From Comamonas testosteroni ATCC 11996 (lineage in GTDB: Bacteria > Pseudomonadota > Gammaproteobacteria > Burkholderiales > Burkholderiaceae_C): 64,000 nucleotides of DNA. Under the pieces are notes generated by a model. It made no database searches and was not told the DNA's origin. It was given only the letters and a program-made list of their open reading frames with translations. Within the stretch, counting starts at the first letter, position 1; every line of letters begins with the position of its first letter. Location of the stretch: NCBI RefSeq assembly GCF_000241525.1, contig NZ_AHIL01000002.1, positions 434,001 to 498,000 on the forward strand, read 5' to 3'. This document shows positions 25,945 through 35,456 of this stretch, in pieces. The position numbers and the translations under genes were made by a program.

Positions 25945-26233
25945 AAAACCTGGGCCACTTTAAGCGCTGCCTGCAATCCTTGCAGTCATATCCGTTATCA
26001 GGTCAAGGCGGCTTGGCCGGCTGGCATGACTGCAAAAGCATTTACGGGGTTTCTGGCAAGCGAAAAAAGCAATATGCCGGATGTTTATCGGTATTTGGAT
26101 TCAGCGCGAATTTCTACCTCAGAATTCCGCAATGACCCGATTTCAAAGAAAAATCGGGCAATACCAGAGCGGATTAGGTCACTGCAAGCGGGCTTGCAGA
26201 TGATTCATCAAACCGAGAGTGGGAGAGCAGGCA
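25945..26233. other. Intergenic leader with three short hairpins
   Basis: CTGCAA-TCC-TTGCAG (25971-25985), CCCGATTT-N7-AAATCGGG (26136-26158) and CTGCAAG-CGGG-CTTGCAG (26182-26199) lie in order before the next gene. No gene of convincing length is present. Base composition is lower in GC than the neighbours, as expected for a regulatory leader. Confidence 0.45.
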
Positions 26234-27553
26234 TTGAATTCGATACATGGTGTTCACCAAAAAGGTGATTCTTCCGAGTGGAAAATCCCTCCGTTCTGGC
26301 AAAGGCTCAATAGCTTTTTTCTGTTTCCTCTGCAGACCGAGCCTTTGCTCTATGCATTGCTGTTGTCGGCATGCAGTTATGGCTTGATGTTCGGGTGGAT
26401 TGGAGTCTTGTTTGTGGGTCTGGGCTTGATGCTGGCAGTCAGCCGTTATGCATTCAAGGTTTCGGCACTCGCATCTCGTGGAATTACCCATAGCTCCGAT
26501 TTCCGCTCCAGTCAGGTCGATGAGGACTGGAAATGGCTGCCCTGGAAATTCTTCGGGGTACTCGTCGTTTTCGGGATATTCGTGGGCTTTATGGCGACCC
26601 GCAGCCTGACCCTGGGCGTGGTTGCCAATCTGCTGGTGGCCTTCCTGATTCCTGCCACCTGGATGGTGCTGATCAATACCAATAGCCTGAGCTCGGCCGT
26701 TAATCCGTTCGAGCTGCTGGCGACGATTTTCGGTATCGGCAAGTCCTATCTGCTGCTGTGCTTTTTCCTGTTTCTGCTGCAGCAGGGCTCGCCCATGGTC
26801 CTGGCGATGCTGCTCAAGGTTGCGGCACCCGGATTGGTACTGCCCCTGGTGAGCTTTGTGATGATTTATTTCAGCTGGGTGATGGCGGCCATGATCGGCT
26901 ATGTCATGTACCAGCACCATGCGGCACTGGATATCGACCCCGTGCAAGCGCCCGAGGGGCCTGCGACCGTGCAGATCGACCCTGCGGCCCTGGAAGCCAA
27001 GCGTCGCGATGCGCTGGTGGCCAGACTGGTGCAGGACAACAAGATGGACGAGGCCGTGAACCAGGCGCGCGAATGGCAGCGGCAGGACTATGAGAGCCTG
27101 CCTGATTGCCGCCGTTACTTCCGGGTGCTCAAGCTGACGGAACGCGCGGATGCCCTGGCGGAGCTGGGCCAGCGTTTCATTCCCATGCTGCTCGCCCAGC
27201 AGCGCGCCAGCGAGGCCCTGGAAGCCTGGGTGAGCTGTGCCAAGCGCAAGCCGGACTTCAAGCCCGACTCGGCCCAGCTCAGTTACGAGCTGGCACAGCA
27301 GGCCTGGAAGGCCGGCAAGCCCAGGTATGTGTTGATCCTTGCCAAGGATTTTGAGAAGCGCTTTGCCGGCAGCACTCTGATTCCGTTCATGCTGGAGCTG
27401 GTGGTACGAGCGTACAAGCAGGGCCTGGAGCAGCCCATGCAGGGGGTGTCGGTGTACATGCGCATGAAGCAGCACTTTCCCGAGCACGCGAGCACCCAGG
27501 AAGCGCAGTGGGTGCTGCGTGATGAGCTGCAGGAGCTGGAGGCAAAGACCTGA
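26234..27553 (+). CDS. Multi-pass membrane protein with helical-repeat C-terminal half
   Basis: About 439 residues. The first 240 hold some six hydrophobic segments (for example LLYALLLSACSYGLMFGWIG, FFGVLVVFGIFVGFM, LLLCFFLFLL). The cytoplasmic C-terminal half, from about 255 on, is helical and resembles TPR-like repeats (RRDALVARLVQDNKMDEAVNQAREWQ in pieces, AWVSCAKRKPDFKPDS). I do not recognise a named family. The TTG at 26234 follows GGGAG by eight bases; a GTG at 26219 is possible. It is convergent with a rhomboid gene that also ends in TPR-like helices; the two may share a function. Confidence 0.7.
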   Translation: MNSIHGVHQKGDSSEWKIPPFWQRLNSFFLFPLQTEPLLYALLLSACSYGLMFGWIGVLFVGLGLMLAVSRYAFKVSALASRGITHSSDFRSSQVDEDWKWLPWKFFGVLVVFGIFVGFMATRSLTLGVVANLLVAFLIPATWMVLINTNSLSSAVNPFELLATIFGIGKSYLLLCFFLFLLQQGSPMVLAMLLKVAAPGLVLPLVSFVMIYFSWVMAAMIGYVMYQHHAALDIDPVQAPEGPATVQIDPAALEAKRRDALVARLVQDNKMDEAVNQAREWQRQDYESLPDCRRYFRVLKLTERADALAELGQRFIPMLLAQQRASEALEAWVSCAKRKPDFKPDSAQLSYELAQQAWKAGKPRYVLILAKDFEKRFAGSTLIPFMLELVVRAYKQGLEQPMQGVSVYMRMKQHFPEHASTQEAQWVLRDELQELEAKT

Positions 27554-27570
27554 GCGCGACAGGGCGTTGG

Positions 27571-29073
27571 CTAGCGCTGCTGTGCCAGCCAGCGTGTGAG
27601 AGCTTCCTCGGGTGCCGATTGCTGCAGCACGGGCAGCCAGACTTTGGCATCCTGAATGCGTCCGGCCTGGGCCATGCCGTTGACCAGCAGCAGCAAGCTT
27701 GCCGGCCATTGGGGGTGGTCTGCCAGCTTGTGCAGGGAGCGGCATAGCTTTTCAGCCTCCGGCAGGGCCCCCAAACGCACGAAACTGCGCACCAGGCCAT
27801 GCATGGTGTCCGCGCTCATGCGCATGCCGGGCTGGGCGCGCTGCTGATAGCTGCGATAGCTGGCCAGTTGCAGCTGGCGTTCGGCGTCCGTGGTGGCCGG
27901 CAGCTTGAAGATGCGTCGCGCCGCAGCATGAAAGTCCTCGCTGGCGGGCTGATGGCGAGAGCTTTCAAACCAGGCCCGCAGAATGGTCAGGTCCGAGGGA
28001 GCCAGACGTGCCGCTTCGCGCCAGGCCGGAGCAGCGCGGTCAAATGCCAGCGCATCGGTATGGCGCTGGGCACGGGCCACGGCCTCGGCCAGCGGCCGGG
28101 CGGCGGCCAGTGCCTGCTCTTCTTCGTTGACCGGCGCCGCGACGGTCTGCAGACGCATATAGCCCCACATCAGCAGGGCGCCCGTCAGCAGGCCGCCAAA
28201 GTGGGCCATATAGGCCACCTGCTTGCCACCCAGCAGATGCTGCAGCAGCTCCACGCCCATCCAGACCGGCAGCATGATCAGGGCCGGCCAGCTTGCGTAG
28301 TTGAAGTAGAACAGCAGCATGTAGAAGAAGCGGATGCGCCGCATGCGGTACATCACCGCATACATGGCCATAAGGGCCGAAATCGCACCCGATGCCCCCA
28401 GGCCGTAACCACCCATGCCGGCATAGAACATCAGCGCGAACAGCGAGGCGCCGATGCCGCCGATCACGTAGAAGGCCAGATAGGTGAAGGCCCCTAAAGC
28501 CAGCTCCAGGGTGAAGCCGAACAGGAACAGAAACACCATATTGCCCAGCAGATGACTGGTGCTGCCATGCAGAAAGATGGAGGTGAAGGCCTGCAGGGGC
28601 TGCCAGCCGGCGCCTCTCTCATAGCTCATGGACCAGCGCTCGGTAAAGCTGCCGCGCGGCTCGTGGGGCGCAAAGGCGGCACGTGCAGCCTGCCACTGCG
28701 CATGGCGCGGGTGGCTGGCAGTGATGATCTGGCCGTCCAGCAGGCGCTGGTGGAATTTCTTTTCCTGCCACAGCAGCGCATAGAGCTGAGCATAGGCCTT
28801 TTGCTGATAGAGCTTTCGCACGGCCTGCAGCGTTCTCTGGTCGAAGCGCTTGCTGCCCTGGGCGGATTGCTCCTCCAGATAGGTCAGGAACGGTGGCAGC
28901 TCCAGCGTTGGCAAAGCGGTCTGGGCATATTGCCGGGCCGCTTTTTCCACGGCATCTTCCTCGGGTGCCTGCCAGCCCCAGAAGATCACGCAGTTGATGA
29001 TGATGAGCAGCACCGTCATCCAGGGCGGCGAGCGCCAGGAAGGCTTGTTCTCAAGAGGAATCGCAATAAACAT
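27571..29073 (-). CDS. Rhomboid family intramembrane serine protease with TPR-like tail
   Basis: 500 residues. One membrane helix near residue 20-33 is followed by a cytoplasmic or periplasmic segment of about 120 residues. The rhomboid core comes next: HGSTSHLLGN (169-178), GLGASGAISAL with nucleophile Ser 228, and YMAHFGGLLTG with catalytic His 291. The C-terminal 190 residues are helical and TPR-like. Rhomboids cleave membrane segments of other proteins within the bilayer. The substrate is unknown. The unusual long insert and tail could select substrates. Confidence 0.88.
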   Translation of the reverse strand: MFIAIPLENKPSWRSPPWMTVLLIIINCVIFWGWQAPEEDAVEKAARQYAQTALPTLELPPFLTYLEEQSAQGSKRFDQRTLQAVRKLYQQKAYAQLYALLWQEKKFHQRLLDGQIITASHPRHAQWQAARAAFAPHEPRGSFTERWSMSYERGAGWQPLQAFTSIFLHGSTSHLLGNMVFLFLFGFTLELALGAFTYLAFYVIGGIGASLFALMFYAGMGGYGLGASGAISALMAMYAVMYRMRRIRFFYMLLFYFNYASWPALIMLPVWMGVELLQHLLGGKQVAYMAHFGGLLTGALLMWGYMRLQTVAAPVNEEEQALAAARPLAEAVARAQRHTDALAFDRAAPAWREAARLAPSDLTILRAWFESSRHQPASEDFHAAARRIFKLPATTDAERQLQLASYRSYQQRAQPGMRMSADTMHGLVRSFVRLGALPEAEKLCRSLHKLADHPQWPASLLLLVNGMAQAGRIQDAKVWLPVLQQSAPEEALTRWLAQQR

Positions 29074-29187
29074 GGCGGCCTTGTCCGAGGAAGTGGCAGC
29101 GCTTCACGCTCTTGGGCGCCGGCGGCAGCTGCGTGTTACAAATGTATCCGAGACATGCTCCGGCCGGCTCCGGTCTTGCGGGACGAA

Positions 29188-29221
29188 AAAAAGCCAGCAT
29201 GGCGTCCCATGCTGGCTTTTT
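29188..29221. terminator. Bidirectional terminator (15-bp perfect stem)
   Basis: AAAAAGCCAGCATGG, loop CGTC, CCATGCTGGCTTTTT. It lies downstream of gapA on the minus strand. A dispersed AGCT-type repeat follows directly at 29221-29252. Confidence 0.85.
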
Positions 29222-29282
29222 GATAGCTCTCAGCGCTTATCTGATAAGCGATTGAGCCTGTTTGGGCATGTAATCGTGAAGA

Positions 29283-30386
<1,104 letters not shown>

Positions 30387-30396
30387 TCAGCCGGAA

Positions 30397-30419
30397 AAAA
30401 GGGGCACGAGGCCCCTTTT
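30397..30419. terminator. Terminator between tkt and gapA
   Basis: AAAAGGGGC, loop ACGAG, GCCCCTTTT. It lies five bases beyond the tkt stop codon on the minus strand and before gapA. Confidence 0.8.
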
Positions 30420-30423
30420 GCGC

Positions 30424-32472
30424 TTACTTGCCAGCGTTCTGCAGGGCGACCTGCACGGTGTCGGCCACATTCTCGGCGGTGAAGCCGAAGTGCTTGAACA
30501 GCACGCCTGCGGGGGCGGACTCACCGTAGGTGTCGATGCCGACCACGGCGGCGCAGCCGTACTTCCACCAGAAGTCGGTCACGCCCATTTCCACAGCGAT
30601 GCGGGGCAGGCCTGCGGGCAGAACGGCCTTCTTGTACTTCACATCCTGCTTGTCGAAGGTCGTGGTGCTGGGCATGGAGACCACGCGCACGGCGATCTTG
30701 CGTTCGGCCAGCTGCTTCTGGGCAGCCAGAGCCAGCTGCACTTCGGAGCCGGTGGCGATGATCACGGCCTGGGCCTTCTTGCCCTTCAGGCCCACATCCT
30801 TGGGCTCGGAGAGCACGTAGGCGCCGCAGGCGATGTCGTCCAGCGCGTCTTCGCTCTTGGGCGAGTAAGCCAGGTTCTGGCGGCTCAGCAGCATGGCTGT
30901 GGGCTTGTTCTTCTGGCTCAGGGCCACAGTCCAGGCCACGGCGGTCTCGGTGGTGTCGGCGGGGCGCCACACGTCCAGACCGGGGATCAGGCGCAGGGAG
31001 GCTGCGTGCTCGATGGACTGGTGGGTGGGGCCGTCTTCGCCCAGACCGATGGAGTCGTGCGTGAAGACGTGGATCACGCGCTGCTTCATCAGAGCCGCCA
31101 TGCGGATGGCGTTGCGGCTGTAGTCGGAGAAGGTCAGGAAGGTGCCGCCGTAGGGGATGAAGCCGCCGTGCAGCGCCACACCGTTCATGATGGCTGCCAT
31201 GCCGAACTCGCGCACACCGTAGTTGATGTGGCGGCCGATCTGGCCTTCTTCGGTCTTGACCACGGCGCCCTTGTCATCCACGCGGAAAGAGGGAGTGGAC
31301 TTGGTGTTGGTCAGGTTGGAGCCGGTCAGGTCGGCAGAGCCGCCCAGCAGCTCGGGCAGAGCGGCTGTCAGGCCTTCCAGGGCCAGCTGGCTGGCCTTGC
31401 GGCTGGCCACGGTGGCGCCGGCGTCATGGGCGTCGGAGGCGATCTTGGCGGCGATTTCACCGAAGTTGGCGGGCAGATCGCCAGCCATGCGGCGAGTGAA
31501 CTCGGCGGCTTGCTCGGGGAAGGCGGCCGTGTAGGCAGCGAACTTCTCGTTCCAGGCGGCTTCGGCCTTGGTGCCCAGATCCTTGGCGTTCCAGTCGGTG
31601 TAGACGTCGGCAGGGATCTCGAAGGGGCCGTAAGTCCAGCCCAGAGCAGCGCGGGTCAGTGCAATTTCTTCGGCACCCAGAGGTTCGCCGTGGGCCTTGG
31701 CCGTGTCCTGGCGGTTGGGCGAGCCCTTGCCGATATGGGTCTTGCAGCAGATCAGCGTGGGCTTGTCTGCGCTCTTCTTGGCAGCGGCGATGGCCTTGTC
31801 CAGGGCGTCCACATTGTGGCCGTCCACGGAGCGGATCACGTTCCAGCCGTAGGCTTCGAAGCGCTCGGGCGTGTTGTCGATGAACCAGGGGGTCACCTTG
31901 CCGTCGATGGAGATGCCGTTGTCGTCGTACAGTGCGATCAGCTTGTTCAGCTTCCAGGCACCGGCCAGGGCGGCGGCTTCATGCGAGATGCCTTCCATCA
32001 GGCAGCCATCACCCAGGAACACATAAGTGTGGTGGTCGACGATCTCGTGCTTGTCCTTGTTGAACTCGGCAGCCAGCAGCTTTTCAGCCAGTGCAAAGCC
32101 CACGGCATTGGTGATGCCCTGGCCCAGAGGGCCGGTGGTGGTTTCCACGCCGGGGGTGATGCCCACTTCGGGGTGGCCGGCAGTCTTGCTGTGCAGCTGA
32201 CGGAAGTTCTTCAGCTCTTCGATGGGCAGGTCGTAGCCGCTCAGGTGCAGCAGCGCATAGATCAGCATGGAGCCGTGACCGTTCGACAGAATGAAGCGGT
32301 CGCGGTTGGCCCAGTGAGGGTTCACGGGGTTGTGCTGGAGGTGGCGGCTCCACAGTGCTACGGCCATGTCGGCCATGCCCATGGGGGCACCGGGGTGGCC
32401 GGAATTGGCTTGTTGAACGGCATCCATTGCGAGTGCACGGATTGCATTCGCCATATTTTGAGTGTTGGCCAT
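30424..32472 (-). CDS. tkt: Transketolase
   Basis: 682 residues, full length. [21 protein letters not shown] at the start, [13 protein letters not shown] (ThDP and Mg2+ site), [20 protein letters not shown] and the C-terminal domain are as in E. coli TktA. It moves two-carbon units in the pentose phosphate pathway. The ATG at 32472 has GGAG about eight bases upstream. It is divergent from the MurU-like gene and heads the tkt-gapA pair; pyk and fba are encoded 6-12 kb away on the opposite strand. Confidence 0.97.
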   Translation of the reverse strand: MANTQNMANAIRALAMDAVQQANSGHPGAPMGMADMAVALWSRHLQHNPVNPHWANRDRFILSNGHGSMLIYALLHLSGYDLPIEELKNFRQLHSKTAGHPEVGITPGVETTTGPLGQGITNAVGFALAEKLLAAEFNKDKHEIVDHHTYVFLGDGCLMEGISHEAAALAGAWKLNKLIALYDDNGISIDGKVTPWFIDNTPERFEAYGWNVIRSVDGHNVDALDKAIAAAKKSADKPTLICCKTHIGKGSPNRQDTAKAHGEPLGAEEIALTRAALGWTYGPFEIPADVYTDWNAKDLGTKAEAAWNEKFAAYTAAFPEQAAEFTRRMAGDLPANFGEIAAKIASDAHDAGATVASRKASQLALEGLTAALPELLGGSADLTGSNLTNTKSTPSFRVDDKGAVVKTEEGQIGRHINYGVREFGMAAIMNGVALHGGFIPYGGTFLTFSDYSRNAIRMAALMKQRVIHVFTHDSIGLGEDGPTHQSIEHAASLRLIPGLDVWRPADTTETAVAWTVALSQKNKPTAMLLSRQNLAYSPKSEDALDDIACGAYVLSEPKDVGLKGKKAQAVIIATGSEVQLALAAQKQLAERKIAVRVVSMPSTTTFDKQDVKYKKAVLPAGLPRIAVEMGVTDFWWKYGCAAVVGIDTYGESAPAGVLFKHFGFTAENVADTVQVALQNAGK

Positions 32473-32626
32473 CAGGGCGCTCCGAAAAGGAGGGGGTAAT
32501 TCTGCTAAGCCCATCATTTTAATGGAGGCCCAATTTTCGCAGGCGGCATGCGGGTCAATGCTCTACAGTGCAACCCCAGAAACAGGTGTCTTGCGCACCT
32601 CAAACCGTGTTGAAAAGCTGATTGCA

Positions 32627-33394
32627 ATGACTGTAGAAAACGCTGCTTCCCTCCTGGTGCAACCCCCTGCAATGCTACTGGCCGCAGGCCGGGGCGAGCG
32701 CATGAGGCCGCTGACCGATGTCACGCCCAAGCCGCTGCTCAAGGTGCAGGGCGTGCCGCTGCTGCAGTTGCACATGCAGGCGCTGCTTGCTGCCGGCGTG
32801 CCGCGAGCCGTTATCAACACGGGCTGGCTGGGGGCGCAGATTCCCGCGTATTTCGGCGATGAATTTGTGCCGCAGCCCGATGCGGGCGCGAGCGCGAAGC
32901 TATTGCTTGCCTATTCGGCGGAGCCCGAGAAAGCCTTTGAAACCGCTGGCGGCATCAGTCGCGCCCTGCCGCAGCTGGACCGGGTTTTCTGGCTGGCCGC
33001 AGGCGATGTCTATGCGCCGGATTTCAGCTTTGCGGCGAAGGCTTCCCAAGCGTTTGCGCAAAGCGATGAACTGGCCCACCTGTGGCTGGTGCCCAATCCT
33101 GCACACAATCCGCGCGGCGACTTCGGTCTCAGCGAGGACGGCAAGGCGCTGGATCTGCCTGCCGACGATGAGCGACCACGCTATACCTACAGCACGATTG
33201 CGCTCTTGAAAGCCGAGCTGTTTGCATCACCGTGGTTCGATGTGCAGCCCGGAAACCCCGAAGGCCTGCGCGCACCGCTGGCACCGCTGCTGCGCCGCGC
33301 CATGCAGGCAGGCCGGGTGGGTGCCTCGCTCTACACCGGTCGCTGGGTCGATGTGGGCACGCCCGAGCGACTGGCTGAGCTGAATCAGGGCTGA
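32627..33394 (+). CDS. murU: Sugar-phosphate nucleotidyltransferase, MurU-like
   Basis: 255 residues of the NTP_transferase fold. AMLLAAGRGERMRPLTDVTPKPLLKV (in pieces) is the nucleotide-binding loop, followed by VFWLAAGDVYAPDF with the metal-binding Asp, and a C-terminal WVDVGTPERL. In Pseudomonas and many betaproteobacteria MurU makes UDP-MurNAc from MurNAc-1-phosphate in cell wall recycling, with the kinase AmgK next to it; no kinase gene is adjacent here, so the sugar is an inference. The start at 32627 lacks a strong Shine-Dalgarno. The next gene begins three bases after its stop. Confidence 0.75.
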   Translation: MTVENAASLLVQPPAMLLAAGRGERMRPLTDVTPKPLLKVQGVPLLQLHMQALLAAGVPRAVINTGWLGAQIPAYFGDEFVPQPDAGASAKLLLAYSAEPEKAFETAGGISRALPQLDRVFWLAAGDVYAPDFSFAAKASQAFAQSDELAHLWLVPNPAHNPRGDFGLSEDGKALDLPADDERPRYTYSTIALLKAELFASPWFDVQPGNPEGLRAPLAPLLRRAMQAGRVGASLYTGRWVDVGTPERLAELNQG

Positions 33395-33397
33395 GGC

Positions 33398-34426
33398 ATG
33401 AGAGCACGCAGCATCGACTGGCAAGGCCCGCACATCGTCCACGCCTGCACTGCGCAGGCTGGCTGGGGCCAGTTGCTGCTGCTGACCCGGGACGGCGGCT
33501 TGCATGCGTTGAAGCTGCCAAGCGGCCAGTGCCAGCAACTGGCGCTGCTGGATTTGCCAGAGCCGACACCGCCTACGCCGCACTGGCCGCATGGCTTCAA
33601 AGTACATTGCGCGCTCAGTGGCAACTATGCGGTGATTGCCGATGATGGCGGCACGTTTGGTGTGTTGGTGAACTTGCGTACGGGTGAGCGCATCGTGCAG
33701 CTTTTTGGAGGCGACTACCATCCCAAAACCGTGCCTTTTTCCATCGCCTTTATCCAGCATCGGGGCCGCGATGTGCTGATTCACCGCACGCAGTGGAACC
33801 GGCTCGATGCCATGGATTGCGCGACGGGCGAGAACCTGACCGAGCGCGACGGGCTGGCGTTCGAGCAGCCACACTATCTGGACTATTTTCATGGTCGTCT
33901 TCTGCCGAACCCTGCGCAGCAATGGTTGCTGGACGACGGCTGGGTCTGGGCGCCCGTGGGCATTCCCGCCGTGTGGTCGCTGCCCGCCTGGCTGGATGGC
34001 AACCGCTGGGAGTCCGATGACGGCCCCTCGCGCAAGCGGCTGGCGCAGGGCGAGGGCTGGGACCAGCCCTGCGTGTGGCTGGATGACTCGCGCGTCGCGA
34101 TCTGGAACGTCGGCAACTGGGATGACGATGGTTTTGGCGACTGTCTGCATGCGCCGGGCGTGGTGATCTTCGATATCCATGCGCCTGTGCCCGAGGAAGG
34201 CCATGCGGGCCAGCTCTGGCCAATGCCTGGCTTGCCGCGCGCCCGGTATCTGCACTGCGTGAACGGTCGCTTGCTGGTGGTGGGCGAGGGGCAGTGCTGG
34301 CTCTGGGATGTGCCAACCCGCGAGCTGCTTTGCCACTGGCCGGATTTCGCGCCCCAAGGCTGGCATGCACAGTGCGGCGAGCTGGTCGAGTGGTCGGCGC
34401 AGCAGATCAAAATACTTGCTCCATAA
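33398..34426 (+). CDS. Unrecognised cytoplasmic protein, possible beta-propeller
   Basis: 342 residues without signal peptide or membrane helix. Repeated short strand patterns ending in Trp or aromatic residues (LLLLTRDGGLHALKL, YAVIADDGGTFGVLVNL, DDSRVAIWNVGNWDDDGFGD in pieces, GEGQCWLWDVPTREL) suggest a WD40- or quinoprotein-like propeller. It is rich in Trp and His. I cannot name a family or function. It starts three bases after the murU-like stop, so they are co-transcribed and probably translationally coupled. An inverted repeat follows (34429-34475). Confidence 0.65.
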   Translation: MRARSIDWQGPHIVHACTAQAGWGQLLLLTRDGGLHALKLPSGQCQQLALLDLPEPTPPTPHWPHGFKVHCALSGNYAVIADDGGTFGVLVNLRTGERIVQLFGGDYHPKTVPFSIAFIQHRGRDVLIHRTQWNRLDAMDCATGENLTERDGLAFEQPHYLDYFHGRLLPNPAQQWLLDDGWVWAPVGIPAVWSLPAWLDGNRWESDDGPSRKRLAQGEGWDQPCVWLDDSRVAIWNVGNWDDDGFGDCLHAPGVVIFDIHAPVPEEGHAGQLWPMPGLPRARYLHCVNGRLLVVGEGQCWLWDVPTRELLCHWPDFAPQGWHAQCGELVEWSAQQIKILAP

Positions 34427-34428
34427 AC

Positions 34429-34475
34429 TGCCTTGGAACTCATGCCGGCAATGCGCACGAAGCTATGAGTTAAGG
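34429..34475. repeat. Inverted repeat after the propeller-like gene
   Basis: GCCTTGGAACTCAT and ATGAGTTAAGGC form a stem with a two-base bulge; the loop includes AGCT. It may end transcription of the murU-like pair, although no T-tract follows. Confidence 0.5.
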
Positions 34476-34497
34476 CGCCTCTCTGTGGATTGCACGA

Positions 34498-34517
34498 ATG
34501 CTTGCCATGGCAAGCAT
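34498..34517. promoter_or_regulatory. Perfect 20-base palindrome upstream of the TauE/SafE gene
   Basis: ATGCTTGCCATGGCAAGCAT is its own reverse complement over all 20 bases. It is followed by an AT-rich stretch and lies 81 bases before the TauE/SafE start codon. Length and position suit a dimeric regulator's operator. I do not recognise the regulator. Confidence 0.55.
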
Positions 34518-34598
34518 CTGCTATGCTTTTTAATTTTCTGACTGGCGCAACCGGATGCAAATCCACAGTTCCTCTTGTGGCCGTCATCGGGTGAGTGC

Positions 34599-35429
34599 AT
34601 GCAAATCGTTTTCTTCATGGCTCTGGTGGGGCTGGCCGCGTTCTGCCAGAACCTCACGGGCTTCGCGTTCGGGCTGATCTTTGTGGGCGTCGCAGGCGCC
34701 ACGGGCCTGATGAATATTGCCGATGCGGCCAATGTGGCCTGTCTGCTGTCCATCATCAACGGCGTCAGCTATATGCGCGCCTACCGCTTCGAGCCGGACT
34801 GGGCCATGCTCAAACCCATGCTCATCAGCAGCGTGCTGGGTGTGGTCGGCGGGGTGCTGCTGCTGCACTGGCTCAGCGGCAATACGCTCAACGGTCTGCG
34901 CATGCTGCTGGGCCTGGTGATCGTGCTGTGCGCCATGTTGCTGCTGATGCAAAAGAAGGCGTTGGACCAGCCATCCGGCCCTGTCTCCATGTGGGTGGCC
35001 GGTGTGTCGTCGGGGCTGCTCGGTGGTTTGTTTGCCACGCCCGGCCCGCCCATGGTCTATCACCTCTATCGTCAGCCGCTGGATCGCATGCTGGTGCGCC
35101 ACTGCCTGTTTGCCATGTTTGTTTCCTGTTCCTTGCTGCGCGCTGCCATGGTGGCTGTGGAGGGTCAGCTGAACTGGGCCGTCATGGGCTGGACGGCACT
35201 GGCCTTTCCTGTCGTCACGGGCGTGACCTGGTGGAGTGCCAGACATCCGCCCGCCTGGCCCAAAAGGCTTGTGGAATGGCTGGTCTGTGGCCTGCTGATC
35301 CTGTCTGGGGCAAGCCTGCTCTGGTCGGGCTGGCGCGCGAGTCAGCCCGAGGCCCTGGTGCCCGGTGACGCGACGGCGCTGCTGACCACCGGATTCAGAT
35401 CGACACAGGGGCCAGAGCGCAATAGCTGA
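34599..35429 (+). CDS. TauE/SafE family membrane transporter
   Basis: 276 residues with about eight hydrophobic segments. ALVGLAAFCQNLTGFAFGLI and, after the mid loop, SSGLLGGLFATPGPPMVYHLY are the duplicated motifs of the TauE/SafE (DUF81) family. Relatives export sulfite, sulfoacetate or other organic anions. GGTGAG stands shortly before the ATG at 34599. A perfect 20-base palindrome lies upstream and may bind its regulator. No sulfur genes are adjacent, so the substrate is open. Confidence 0.85.
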   Translation: MQIVFFMALVGLAAFCQNLTGFAFGLIFVGVAGATGLMNIADAANVACLLSIINGVSYMRAYRFEPDWAMLKPMLISSVLGVVGGVLLLHWLSGNTLNGLRMLLGLVIVLCAMLLLMQKKALDQPSGPVSMWVAGVSSGLLGGLFATPGPPMVYHLYRQPLDRMLVRHCLFAMFVSCSLLRAAMVAVEGQLNWAVMGWTALAFPVVTGVTWWSARHPPAWPKRLVEWLVCGLLILSGASLLWSGWRASQPEALVPGDATALLTTGFRSTQGPERNS

Positions 35430-35456
35430 CATCCGCAGATGTAAGCTGATGTACAG

